A DNA stretch of 40,532 nt from an uncultured Lachnospiraceae bacterium (GTDB lineage Bacteria > Bacillota > Clostridia > Lachnospirales > Lachnospiraceae), in contig CACZIO010000028.1 of assembly GCA_902781215.1 (NCBI GenBank), positions 1-40,532 of the forward strand, read 5' to 3'. The notes under the pieces were generated by a model, which was given only the letters and a program-made list of their open reading frames with translations, made no database searches and was not told the DNA's origin. Below are positions 8,187 to 16,952 of this stretch, one piece after another (position 1 is the first letter of the stretch; every line of letters begins with the position of its first letter). Position numbers and translations under genes: made by a program.

Positions 8187-10409
8187 ATGCAAGAGAACCA
8201 GACGGCTTTCCGCCCCTCTCGCGACAGAAGGCGTATCTTGCTGATCGAGGATGAGTATGTCAACCAGGAGATCCTGAAAATGTTCCTGGAGGACAGCTAT
8301 GACCTTGTTGTGGCGGGAACGGGAACGGAGGCTCTGAACATCATTCGTTCTCAATATGAGATGCTCAGTCTGATCCTGCTGGATCTGAATCTGCCGGATC
8401 TCAGCGGACTTGACATTCTGCGTCAGGTCAAGGCAGACTCCAGAACCGCCCGCCTGCCGGTCATTGTCGCGACCTCCGACGGCGACGCGGAGGTGGAGTG
8501 CCTGACGCTGGGCGCCATTGACTTTATTTCCAAGCCTTATCCGCGGCAGGAAGTCGTTCTGGCGAGAGTGCTGCGCACCATCGAGCTGTCCGAGGATCGG
8601 GATACCCTGAGCCTGACGGAGCGCGATCATCTGACCGGGCTATATAACAAGGAGTTCTTCAATCGCTACGCCGCCCAGCTCGACATCCATCACAGAGACT
8701 GCCCTATGGACGCGATCGTACTGAACGTCAATCAGTTTCATATGATCAATGACCGCTATGGAAAGGTCTACGGCGACGAGGTGCTCCGTCTGATTGCGGA
8801 GAAGATCCTGGAACTCGTTGAACAATCGGGCGGCATCGCAGGCAGGAGTGAGGCGGACAACTTCTGGATCTACTGCCCCCAGTGCGCGGATTATGGCGCG
8901 ACCCTTGAAGCGGTGCAGGGTGACCTGAACGGAGACGGACAGAGCGAAAACCGCATCCGTCTGCGGATGGGCGTGTATTCCAACGTCGATAAGGAGCTGG
9001 ACATCGAGCGCCGCTTCGACCGGGCCAAGCTTGCCGCAGACACCGTGAAGGGCAGCGTTACGAGGGTGATCGGGCGATATGACGACTCTATGCACGAGGC
9101 GGAGCTGCTTGCCGAACAGCTGATCGAGGACTTTCCCGCGGCGATCCGGGAGCGTCAATTCCAGGTTTACTACCAGCCCAAATTCGACGTGCGGCCCAAT
9201 GAACCGATCCTTAACAGCGCGGAGGCTCTGGTGCGCTGGAGGCATCCGACGCTGGGTATGGTAAATCCGGGCGTGTTTATCTCCCTTTTTGAAAACAACG
9301 GACTCATTTCGACGCTGGATCAATATGTCTGGTCCGAAGCTGCGGCGCAGATCAGACAGTGGAAGGATCGTTTCGGGGTCACGCTGCCCGTATCCGTCAA
9401 CGTCTCCCGTGTCGATATGCTCGATCCGGGGCTGATCGAGAAATTGCAGGAGATCGTGACGCGCAACGGGCTGACCACGCGGGAGCTTTTGCTTGAGGTC
9501 ACAGAATCTGCCTATACGGAGGACGCGGAACAGATCATCGAAACTGTCACGCAGCTTCGCAAGCTGGGCTTTCGGATCGAGATGGATGATTTCGGTTCGG
9601 GCTATTCCTCCCTGAATATGCTCTCGTCGCTTCCCATCGACGCTTTGAAGCTGGACATGCAGTTTGTCCGAAACGCGTTCAGGGAGCGGAAGGACACCCG
9701 GCTTCTTGAGGTCATGATCCTGCTGGCAGAGTCCTTTGAACTGCCGACGATTGCCGAGGGCGTGGAAACGGCGGAACAGATGTTCACTCTCAAGATGATG
9801 GGCTGCGCGATCATCCAGGGCTATTATTTCTCGCGCCCTCTCCCTGCGGAAGCGTTTGAAGCGTTTATCGCGGAGAGAAAGGAAATCGAACCGCACACAG
9901 AAGCAAAGAGCGGCCTGACAAGAAAAGACAACTATACATATAATGCGCTCCACGACTCTCTGACCGGGCTCTATAACAACAGTGCCTTTGAGATCCTGTT
10001 CCATGACGCAGACCAGGAGCACATTGCCGTGCTGATCGCCGACATCGACGACTACCCCAATCTCAGGAAAAGCCGGGGGCGGGTATACGCAGACAACTTG
10101 GTTCGCCGTGTGGCTGAAGTTCTGCGAAGCAGCTTCCGCTCTGTGGATCATATTTGCCGGCTGAAGGAGGACGAATTCGTCGTCATCATGTCAAGGATCA
10201 CAAGCTCGCAAAAAGAACTGGTCTTCTCCAAGATCGAGTCTGTTACCCAGGCCCTTTGGGAAGGAACGGACGAGCTTATGCCTGTCACGCTGAGCGTGGG
10301 TATCGCTTTCTCCGACCGGGAGCACCCGGACGGAGACATCTTTCAGGATGCGGACAAAGCGCTCTGGCGGATGCGGGAGATCTGGCATTCCGGTTATGCG
10401 GTATATTGA
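8187..10409 (+). CDS. Response regulator with GGDEF-EAL-GGDEF output (probable c-di-GMP phosphodiesterase)
   Basis: 740 residues, preceded by AGGAGG. An N-terminal receiver has IEDEYVN, acceptor Asp66 in LILLDLNLPD and ISKPY. A first GGDEF fold (about 146-290, HLTGLYNKEFFNRY) has its signature changed to RSEADNF. The EAL domain (about 305-560) keeps the hallmarks of an active phosphodiesterase: EALVRWRHP, LLLEVTES, DDFGSGYSS, LKLD, AEGVETAEQ and QGYYFSRPL. A second GGDEF fold (about 585-740, DSLTGLYNN) reads KEDEF at the signature. Neither GGDEF should make c-di-GMP; they may bind GTP or serve in dimerization. It is the only output protein in the operon and lies 28 bases before the Hpt gene, so phosphorylation probably controls c-di-GMP breakdown. 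A domain on each side of the EAL is unusual. The preceding gap 7954-8186 holds no convincing gene. Confidence 0.88.
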   Translation: MQENQTAFRPSRDRRRILLIEDEYVNQEILKMFLEDSYDLVVAGTGTEALNIIRSQYEMLSLILLDLNLPDLSGLDILRQVKADSRTARLPVIVATSDGDAEVECLTLGAIDFISKPYPRQEVVLARVLRTIELSEDRDTLSLTERDHLTGLYNKEFFNRYAAQLDIHHRDCPMDAIVLNVNQFHMINDRYGKVYGDEVLRLIAEKILELVEQSGGIAGRSEADNFWIYCPQCADYGATLEAVQGDLNGDGQSENRIRLRMGVYSNVDKELDIERRFDRAKLAADTVKGSVTRVIGRYDDSMHEAELLAEQLIEDFPAAIRERQFQVYYQPKFDVRPNEPILNSAEALVRWRHPTLGMVNPGVFISLFENNGLISTLDQYVWSEAAAQIRQWKDRFGVTLPVSVNVSRVDMLDPGLIEKLQEIVTRNGLTTRELLLEVTESAYTEDAEQIIETVTQLRKLGFRIEMDDFGSGYSSLNMLSSLPIDALKLDMQFVRNAFRERKDTRLLEVMILLAESFELPTIAEGVETAEQMFTLKMMGCAIIQGYYFSRPLPAEAFEAFIAERKEIEPHTEAKSGLTRKDNYTYNALHDSLTGLYNNSAFEILFHDADQEHIAVLIADIDDYPNLRKSRGRVYADNLVRRVAEVLRSSFRSVDHICRLKEDEFVVIMSRITSSQKELVFSKIESVTQALWEGTDELMPVTLSVGIAFSDREHPDGDIFQDADKALWRMREIWHSGYAVY

Positions 10410-10437
10410 ATTGTGATCAGGAAAGGATGAAAAGAAA

Positions 10438-10779
10438 ATGACGGTTAACGATTTGAAAACCTACGGCGCCGATACCGAGGAAGGACTGCGGCGCTGCATG
10501 AACAACGAGAGCTTTTATCTTCGGCTGGTGAAAATGATCCCGGGAGACGCGAGCTTCCCGAAGCTCTATGACGCCGTTGACAAGGGCGACCTGGATGCCG
10601 CCTTTGAAGCCGCGCATGCGCTCAAAGGCAGTGCCGGCAACCTTTCGCTGACGCCGATCTTCGCGCCGATCAGTGAGATCACGGAGCTGCTCCGCGCGAG
10701 AACGCAGACGGATTATTCAGCGCTGATCAATCAGATCCGCGAAGCCCGGGACGAGCTGGCACACATCTGTGAGGAATAA
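10438..10779 (+). CDS. Stand-alone Hpt phosphotransfer protein
   Basis: 113 residues. The Hpt signature AAHALKGSAGNLSL places the phosphorylated histidine at residue 60, in the expected four-helix bundle with no other domain. Hpt proteins carry phosphate between the receiver of a hybrid kinase and the receiver of a response regulator. None of the four hybrid kinases nearby has an Hpt domain of its own, so this one is the obvious shared carrier. It follows the receiver-EAL gene by 28 bases, with AGGA upstream of the ATG, and is surely cotranscribed. It is cytosolic, with no membrane segment. Confidence 0.9.
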   Translation: MTVNDLKTYGADTEEGLRRCMNNESFYLRLVKMIPGDASFPKLYDAVDKGDLDAAFEAAHALKGSAGNLSLTPIFAPISEITELLRARTQTDYSALINQIREARDELAHICEE

Positions 10780-10827
10780 TCGCTTTCTTCACTGATTTCT
10801 GCGATCCTGCAGCAAACAAAGGCATGT

Positions 10828-10864
10828 CCTCTGCAGGTATCCTGAGAAAAGGAGCCTGCAGAGG
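10828..10864 (+). repeat. Long intergenic hairpin between the Hpt and sensor-kinase genes
   Basis: Perfect 10-bp arms CCTCTGCAGG (10828-10837) and CCTGCAGAGG (10855-10864), with an inner 4-bp TCCT/AGGA stem. No T-run follows, so it is not an ordinary terminator. It may protect or divide the operon mRNA. Confidence 0.6.
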
Positions 10865-10885
10865 CGGGAGACGTTTGAAAGAAGG

Positions 10886-13435
10886 ATGGGTTTCGGTATG
10901 AAGAAAGCGCGGATCGCCATTGTCAATATCGCGATCATGGTGGGAATACTGATCTTTGTCATTCTGTATTCCAGCTATGAAGGCAAGGCCGCACTCCGCC
11001 GACAGGTGGAGAGCTTTGTGAGCACCACCGTCGCGATGGAGCATGTGACGGAGAATTATATGGCGGGCGAACAGCACATCTGCGACGTGTGGGCGCGCTA
11101 TATCAACAGCAAGGGTATGAGTATCGAGGAGGCCGCCTCCTTCATCTGCATCTCTCATGTGACGCAGACCGCCTCTGCGCATATCGTGTATCTCGATACG
11201 CTGTCCGGTCTGTCTACGAGGGCAAGGCAGGATGCCGCCGACGACTATGCCGTCTCTTACGGACGGATAGGTCTTCTGAACGATGTGAGCTGGATCAATG
11301 ATATCGGGAAATCCGTCAACATTTCCCGCGCCTATACAAACCCGGTCAACGGGGAACAGTCCATAGCCTTCTGCAATAATGTCACGCTTCAAGATTCAGA
11401 AACCGGCGAGCTCCGTGACGCCGTGCTGCTGCGCGTGCTACCGATCGCGGAGATGGCGCAGAAATGGATCTTCCCGCAGGAAGGGTTTGAAAACACCGAA
11501 CTGTCCATGATTGATGCGAACGGCGATTATATCATCAAGGGCCATTCCTTCAAAAATTCCAGTTTCTTCGAGTTTTACAGGTCTTACAACACCATTGATC
11601 CAGCCTCCGCGCAGGAGTTCTTTGAAACCATCACGTCTTCGACCGGCTCCTTTACTATGCTCAACTCCCGCGGGGAGAAATGTATCCTCGCCTATACCCC
11701 GGTCGACGCGACAGGAGGATGGACGCTTCTCAGCTTCATGCCGATGAAGGATCTGCGCGTAAATACCGAAAACTGGCTGTTGATCGGCGTTATTTCCGCA
11801 GCCCTTCTGCTCCTCTTCGTGTTTGACCTGTCTGTCATGCTTAATTTCAATAAGAAGCTCCAGGCGGCGGCCAGAGAAGCGGCCTCGGCGAACAGGGCAA
11901 AAACCGATTTTCTCTCCACCATGTCGCATGATATCCGCACGCCGATGAACGCCATTATGGGCTTGACGACCATTGCGGAGAAGAATCTGGGAGACACGGA
12001 ATCGGTGGCCGATAATCTTCGGAAAATCGGCCTTGCCAGCAATCATCTTTTGTCTTTGATCAACGACATCCTGGATATCTCCAAGGTGGAGAGCGGCAAG
12101 CTGAATCTGAGTCCCCTGACCTTCTCCATCGTCGATACGGTCGAGAACCTGGTCAACATCTCCCAGCCGATGATCAAGGAAAAGAACATCAGCTTCAGCT
12201 TCCGTATCAACCGTATGGAAAAGGAATATCTGTATGCTGATCAGCTGCGCCTGAATCAGATCTACATCAACATCCTTTCCAACGCGATCAAATACACGGA
12301 GCCGGGCGGAAGCGTCAGCGTAGATATGCGGGAGGAGGAAAGCGAGACGCCCGGCTGCGTCAAGCTGACCTACGTCGTTGCCGATACGGGCATGGGCATG
12401 AGCCCCGAGTTCATGGCAAAGATGTACGAGCCCTTCTCCCGTCAGACAGACAGCCGCGTCAACACCATTCAGGGCACCGGCCTCGGCCTTGCGATCACGA
12501 AGCAGATGGTGGATCTGATGAACGGCGTCATCGACTGCCAGAGCGAGCTGGGGAAGGGCACGACCTTCACCATCGTTTTGGATATTCCGGTCGCGGACAA
12601 GCAGCTCGACGACATGCGGCTCGAGCCCATCGACGTGTTGATCGTGGACGACGACACGGTCCTGCTGGAGACCGCCGTGGACGCGCTGGAGTCCTTGGGC
12701 GTCACCGCGGAGAAGGCCGAAGACAGCGTAACGGCGCTGGAGATGATCCGGCAACGTCAGGAGTCCGGCCGACAGTACGGCGTCGTGATCCTGGACTGGA
12801 AGATGCCCGGCATGGACGGCGTGGAAGCTGTAAGGCGCATCCGATCCGAGATCGACGAGAACGTCCCGATCCTGCTGATCTCGGCCTATGACTGGTCCGA
12901 CATCGAAGACGCGGCAAAGGATGCCGGCGTAAACGGCTTTATCAGCAAGCCCCTCTTCCGCTCAAAGCTGTATGATAAGATCAACGAGCTTCTGGGAACG
13001 GAAGCGAAGTCTGCGGAGCCGGAGGATGATTACTCCGACCTTGCCGGAATAAGCATTCTCGTCGCGGAGGATAACGACATCAACTGGGAGATCATCTCCG
13101 CCATGCTGGGGATGTTTGGAATCGTGACGGAGCGCGCGGAGAACGGTCAGATATGCGTCGACAAGATGAAGGCGGCGGAACGCGGACAATACGCCCTTGT
13201 CTTCATGGATATCCAGATGCCGGTCATGAACGGACTGGATGCCGCAAGGAATATCCGCGCGCTGGAGGATCCGTGGGCGTCCTCTATCCCGATCATCGCC
13301 ATGACGGCGGACGCGTTTTCGGAAAATGTCACAGAATGCCTGAACGCCGGCATGAACGGACATATCGCAAAACCCGTAGACATCAGACTTGTCATCAAAG
13401 AGATCCGCAGGATCAAGGAGGAAAAGAAAGCATGA
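10886..13435 (+). CDS. Membrane sensor hybrid histidine kinase with two receivers
   Basis: 849 residues from ATG 10886; a second in-frame ATG at 10898 (MKKARIA) is an equally likely start. A first membrane helix (about 10-30, IAIVNIAIMVGILIFVI) and a second (about 296-318, LIGVISAALLLLFVFDL) enclose an extracellular domain of about 260 residues. That domain resembles double Cache sensors (SMIDANGDYIIKGHSF, AYTPVDATGGWTLLSFMP). The kinase follows: STMSHDIRTPMNA (His348), LSNAIKYTEPGG, DTGMGM and GTGLGLAITKQ. Receiver 1 has VDDD, LDWKMPGMD and SKP. Receiver 2 has AEDNDIN, FMDIQMPVMN and AKP. Having two receivers and no Hpt suggests transfer to the separate Hpt protein. It overlaps the downstream lipoprotein gene by four bases, so the lipoprotein is probably its ligand-binding partner. 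The Cache call is by pattern only. Confidence 0.88.
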   Translation: MGFGMKKARIAIVNIAIMVGILIFVILYSSYEGKAALRRQVESFVSTTVAMEHVTENYMAGEQHICDVWARYINSKGMSIEEAASFICISHVTQTASAHIVYLDTLSGLSTRARQDAADDYAVSYGRIGLLNDVSWINDIGKSVNISRAYTNPVNGEQSIAFCNNVTLQDSETGELRDAVLLRVLPIAEMAQKWIFPQEGFENTELSMIDANGDYIIKGHSFKNSSFFEFYRSYNTIDPASAQEFFETITSSTGSFTMLNSRGEKCILAYTPVDATGGWTLLSFMPMKDLRVNTENWLLIGVISAALLLLFVFDLSVMLNFNKKLQAAAREAASANRAKTDFLSTMSHDIRTPMNAIMGLTTIAEKNLGDTESVADNLRKIGLASNHLLSLINDILDISKVESGKLNLSPLTFSIVDTVENLVNISQPMIKEKNISFSFRINRMEKEYLYADQLRLNQIYINILSNAIKYTEPGGSVSVDMREEESETPGCVKLTYVVADTGMGMSPEFMAKMYEPFSRQTDSRVNTIQGTGLGLAITKQMVDLMNGVIDCQSELGKGTTFTIVLDIPVADKQLDDMRLEPIDVLIVDDDTVLLETAVDALESLGVTAEKAEDSVTALEMIRQRQESGRQYGVVILDWKMPGMDGVEAVRRIRSEIDENVPILLISAYDWSDIEDAAKDAGVNGFISKPLFRSKLYDKINELLGTEAKSAEPEDDYSDLAGISILVAEDNDINWEIISAMLGMFGIVTERAENGQICVDKMKAAERGQYALVFMDIQMPVMNGLDAARNIRALEDPWASSIPIIAMTADAFSENVTECLNAGMNGHIAKPVDIRLVIKEIRRIKEEKKA

Positions 13436-14730
13436 AAAAGCTGATCTGCATCATTTTAGCCATTTGCGCAGCCGTATCGCTGACAGCCTGCGGCGGCAAA
13501 ACGCAGGAGGAGACCGCCGCGGGATTCAAGCCGGCTCTCGACACCAATACAAGCTGCAGCATCACGGTAGTTGGAAGCTATGACAACTTTGAGGCGCTGG
13601 AGGCGGAATTTGACCGGTTCAACGAGTTCTATCCGAACGTTCAGCTCAGCTATGTGAAGCTGGACGACTACAGCAATACGCTGGTCACCGCGCTGGAAGG
13701 CAATGACAAACCCAATATTTTCTTCACCACCGCCTCGATGATCGGGAACGAGCAGTATGATCCGGTATTTGCTCTTGCGGAGGATCTTGCGGACCCGGCC
13801 CTGGGTTTGGATCTGGACTGCATCCGCCCCGGCCTCATCAACCATGACGCGGAAGGCCGCGTGCTGCTGGTTCCGGTTTTTTCCCGATCCTATGGTATGC
13901 TGGTGAACAAGGACCTGTTTGAAAAGGAAGGGCTCGACATTCCAACTACATGGACGGAGCTGCTGGCCGTCTGCGAAGCGTTCCGCGGCAAAGGCTGCTC
14001 AAGCCCCATGATGGGCTACAGTCTTAAGTCGTCGAGCTGTTTCATGTACACGGTCGCCTACCCGCTGTTTGCGGCTGCCCTTGCCGAAAACCCGGAAGCG
14101 CTTGTGCTCGCCAATGAACTGGATCCCGCGGCGGGAGAAACCATGCGCCCGGCCCTGGAGGCGGTGGAGCAGCTGATCGGAAGCGGCTGTATCGATCTCG
14201 ACGCGTGCGATATGATCGAGGACAACTATACCCAGGTGATCCTCCGCTTTTTTGAAGGCGATGTGCCGATGATGATCTGCGCCGGTGATACCGTATCCGG
14301 CACCAGAAAACGGGAGAGTCAGTCGGAGGCATTCACCAATGCGCCCTTCGATTACTCGTTTGCCCCGATCCCCTTGACGGAGGAAGGCGGATATTTTATC
14401 GACAGTCCTTCCGTGGAGTTCTCCGTCAACAAGGACTGCGACGATCTGGATATGACAAACGAATTCATGCGGTTTCTGATCACAAGGGAAGAGCTGAACG
14501 CGATGGCTTCGGTGAAGCGCCTGGTAACGCCCACTACCGATCTGTCCTTTGATGCGGTTTACGCTCCTTTCGGGCAGGTGCCGTCGGAGCGTACCATCTC
14601 TCCGGAGGTGCTCGGCATTACGGATGCGCTTACGGTTCAGATCCGACTCGCGGCGTTCCAGGTCGGAAAAGGCGATATCACGGTGGATGAAGCCGTCACG
14701 ATGTACGGAAGCCTGGAAGAAACGCAGTAA
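13432..14730 (+). CDS. Extracellular solute-binding lipoprotein
   Basis: 432 residues from ATG 13432, which overlaps the previous stop (ATGA) and has AAGGAGG upstream. A lipoprotein signal is clear: MKK, a hydrophobic core, then LTAC before GGK, so Cys20 or a neighbour would be lipidated and hold it on the outer face of the membrane. The mature protein follows the family 1 carbohydrate-type binding protein pattern: ITVVGSYDNFEALEAEFDRFNEFYPNVQ, then PVFSRSYGMLVNKDLFEKEGL and TTWTEL. No ABC permease or ATPase gene is nearby. Encoded between two kinase genes and coupled by overlap to a Cache-type kinase, it most likely presents a ligand to the kinase rather than feeding a transporter, in the manner of LuxP with LuxQ. 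That role is inference. Confidence 0.85.
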   Translation: MKKLICIILAICAAVSLTACGGKTQEETAAGFKPALDTNTSCSITVVGSYDNFEALEAEFDRFNEFYPNVQLSYVKLDDYSNTLVTALEGNDKPNIFFTTASMIGNEQYDPVFALAEDLADPALGLDLDCIRPGLINHDAEGRVLLVPVFSRSYGMLVNKDLFEKEGLDIPTTWTELLAVCEAFRGKGCSSPMMGYSLKSSSCFMYTVAYPLFAAALAENPEALVLANELDPAAGETMRPALEAVEQLIGSGCIDLDACDMIEDNYTQVILRFFEGDVPMMICAGDTVSGTRKRESQSEAFTNAPFDYSFAPIPLTEEGGYFIDSPSVEFSVNKDCDDLDMTNEFMRFLITREELNAMASVKRLVTPTTDLSFDAVYAPFGQVPSERTISPEVLGITDALTVQIRLAAFQVGKGDITVDEAVTMYGSLEETQ

Positions 14731-14832
14731 TCCACGGGCGAAAAGCATCCCGGCATACCCGTCGGACCGGGGGCTCTGTCTGAGACAACGGAAGCGCTGA
14801 TGAAGTGTATATGATATGAAAAGAGGCTGACC

Positions 14833-16893
14833 ATGGCGAACAAGGTTTTCCAGATGAATGATCAGACGGCGTTCATGATCCGGGAACTGGGCGGACACAT
14901 GCCCGGGGGGTTCTTCATTTACAAAGCCGAAGAGCCGGAAGAGCTTCTCTATGCAAACAAGCCTGTCTTTGATATCTACGGCTGCGACGATCTTGAGGAT
15001 TTCAAAAAGCTGACGGGCTATACCTTCCGGGGCATGGTGCATCCGGAGGATTACCGCCGCATCTCAGACTCCGTTGCGGAACAGATCGACGCCAGCGATG
15101 ACAACATGGACTATGTGGAATACCGGATCATCCGCAAGGACGGCGCCGTCCGCCGGGTGGACGACTACGGCCACTATCTGGAGACAGACGTTTACGGAGG
15201 AGTTTATACGGTCTTTATTTCCGACATCACGGAGAAGCATGAACGGATCGTGTCGGAACTGGAAGGTCATAAAGCGACGATCGACACCCTGAACGAGACC
15301 ATCGGCAGGATGGACGCTGATCACCTCACTTTCAGCAGCGTCGCACAGGCTCTCGCCGGGGACTATTTCAGCATTTATGTGGTCGATCCCGACACAGAAG
15401 CCTTTGTCGAGTACAGCTCCTCGGAGGAGTACAAGAATCTGGGTATCGAAACGCAAGGGGCGAACTTCTTTGAGCTGAGCCGCAGGAACATGGAAACCTT
15501 GATCTATCCGGAGGATCGGGAACGCTTTATGGCGGTTTTTTCCCGTGAAAGGGTACTGAAAATCATCGAACGGGACGGCCACTTCACGACAAAATACCGT
15601 CTTATGCTCAATGGCATTCCTACGTATGTCAGCATGAAGGCAACTCTTCTGGAAAACCGGAACGAACGCCGACTGATCATCGGCCTCACCAACATCGACG
15701 CCCAGATGAAGCGCGAGGAGGAATTCCGGAAACATATGGCGGAGGCAAGGACCCGCGCGAAAAACGATTTTCTTGCCAACATGTCCCATGATATCCGCAC
15801 CCCGATGAACGCCATCGTGGGTTATACGAACATCGCCAAAAGCCATTGGGATGAGCCGGAGGTCGTAGCGGACGCGCTGGATAAGATCGGTTCCTCCAGC
15901 CATTTTCTGCTCTCTCTGATCAATGATATTCTTGATATCTCCAAGATCGAAAGCGGAAAAATGCAGCTCAGCTTGGCAGCCTGCGATCTCAGAGATATTT
16001 TCCGGCGTATCGAGGATATTACGGCGCGGCAGGCGAAGAACAAGTCCATTACGATCACCTATTCGCACGACACAGTACATCATTACAAGGTAATGGCAGA
16101 CGACCTGCGGATCGAGCAGGTCCTGATCAATATCACCGGCAACGCCATCAAATACACGCCGGAGGGGAAGAGCGTCGAGCTGATCGCGGAAGAACTCGGA
16201 GCGACAGAAGACAAAAAGATAAAATATCGCTTCATTGTCAGAGATACCGGCATCGGTATCAGCAAAGAGTATTTGCCTCATATATTCGAGAGCTTCACAC
16301 GTGAAGAGAAAACAACAGTAAACCGCGTGCAAGGCACGGGCCTCGGGCTTGCGATCACAGCCAAAGTCGTTGAAATGATGGGCGGCGTGATCTCAGTCAA
16401 AAGCAAGCAGGGCGAGGGCTCGGAATTCACGGTCGAGCTTGCTCTGGAGCCCTCCGAGCCGGACGAGAATACCGCGGAGGCGAACGAGATCCAGTATGCC
16501 GCTCTGAACGGCAAGCGGGTCCTGCTGGTAGAGGACAACGCGATCAACGCGGAGATCGCCACCATCGTGCTTGAGCAGTACGGGATCGCGGTCGACCACG
16601 CCGAAAACGGCCGGATCGGCGCAGATAAAGTGAAGAATGTCGAAGCCGGTTATTACAGCGCCGTCCTCATGGACATTCAAATGCCGGTCATGAACGGCTA
16701 CGAGGCGACGCGGGCCATCCGGTCATTACCGGGTGAGTATTACAGGACGCTTCCCATCATCGCCATGAGCGCGAACGCCTATGACGAGGATATTCGGGCG
16801 AGTCTGGACTCCGGGATGAACGCTCATATCGCCAAGCCTTTCCAGCCTGACGATTTGATAAAAACACTGTGCCGGTATATAGTCGATCAGTGA
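14833..16893 (+). CDS. Cytosolic PAS hybrid histidine kinase with one receiver
   Basis: 686 residues with no signal peptide or membrane helix. The first PAS domain (about 15-135) includes GGFFIYKAEEPEELLYANKP and EYRIIRKDGAVRRVDDYGHY, typical of PAS_3-type folds. A second, less typical PAS-like region (about 160-290) includes DYFSIYVVDPDTEAF. The kinase has ANMSHDIRTPMNA (His319), LINITGNAIKYTPEG, DTGIGI and GTGLGLAITAK. The receiver has LLVEDNAIN, acceptor Asp614 in LMDIQMPVMN and AKP. AGAGG stands upstream of the ATG. It lies 102 bases after the lipoprotein gene in the same operon. As a soluble sensor it probably reads a cytoplasmic signal such as a metabolite or redox state; the ligand cannot be told from the sequence. 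Confidence 0.88.
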   Translation: MANKVFQMNDQTAFMIRELGGHMPGGFFIYKAEEPEELLYANKPVFDIYGCDDLEDFKKLTGYTFRGMVHPEDYRRISDSVAEQIDASDDNMDYVEYRIIRKDGAVRRVDDYGHYLETDVYGGVYTVFISDITEKHERIVSELEGHKATIDTLNETIGRMDADHLTFSSVAQALAGDYFSIYVVDPDTEAFVEYSSSEEYKNLGIETQGANFFELSRRNMETLIYPEDRERFMAVFSRERVLKIIERDGHFTTKYRLMLNGIPTYVSMKATLLENRNERRLIIGLTNIDAQMKREEEFRKHMAEARTRAKNDFLANMSHDIRTPMNAIVGYTNIAKSHWDEPEVVADALDKIGSSSHFLLSLINDILDISKIESGKMQLSLAACDLRDIFRRIEDITARQAKNKSITITYSHDTVHHYKVMADDLRIEQVLINITGNAIKYTPEGKSVELIAEELGATEDKKIKYRFIVRDTGIGISKEYLPHIFESFTREEKTTVNRVQGTGLGLAITAKVVEMMGGVISVKSKQGEGSEFTVELALEPSEPDENTAEANEIQYAALNGKRVLLVEDNAINAEIATIVLEQYGIAVDHAENGRIGADKVKNVEAGYYSAVLMDIQMPVMNGYEATRAIRSLPGEYYRTLPIIAMSANAYDEDIRASLDSGMNAHIAKPFQPDDLIKTLCRYIVDQ

Positions 16894-16952
16894 ACACGAG
16901 CTATGCGGACTATGAGAGGATCATCGGACAATAAGCAGACGGAGGAAAAAGC

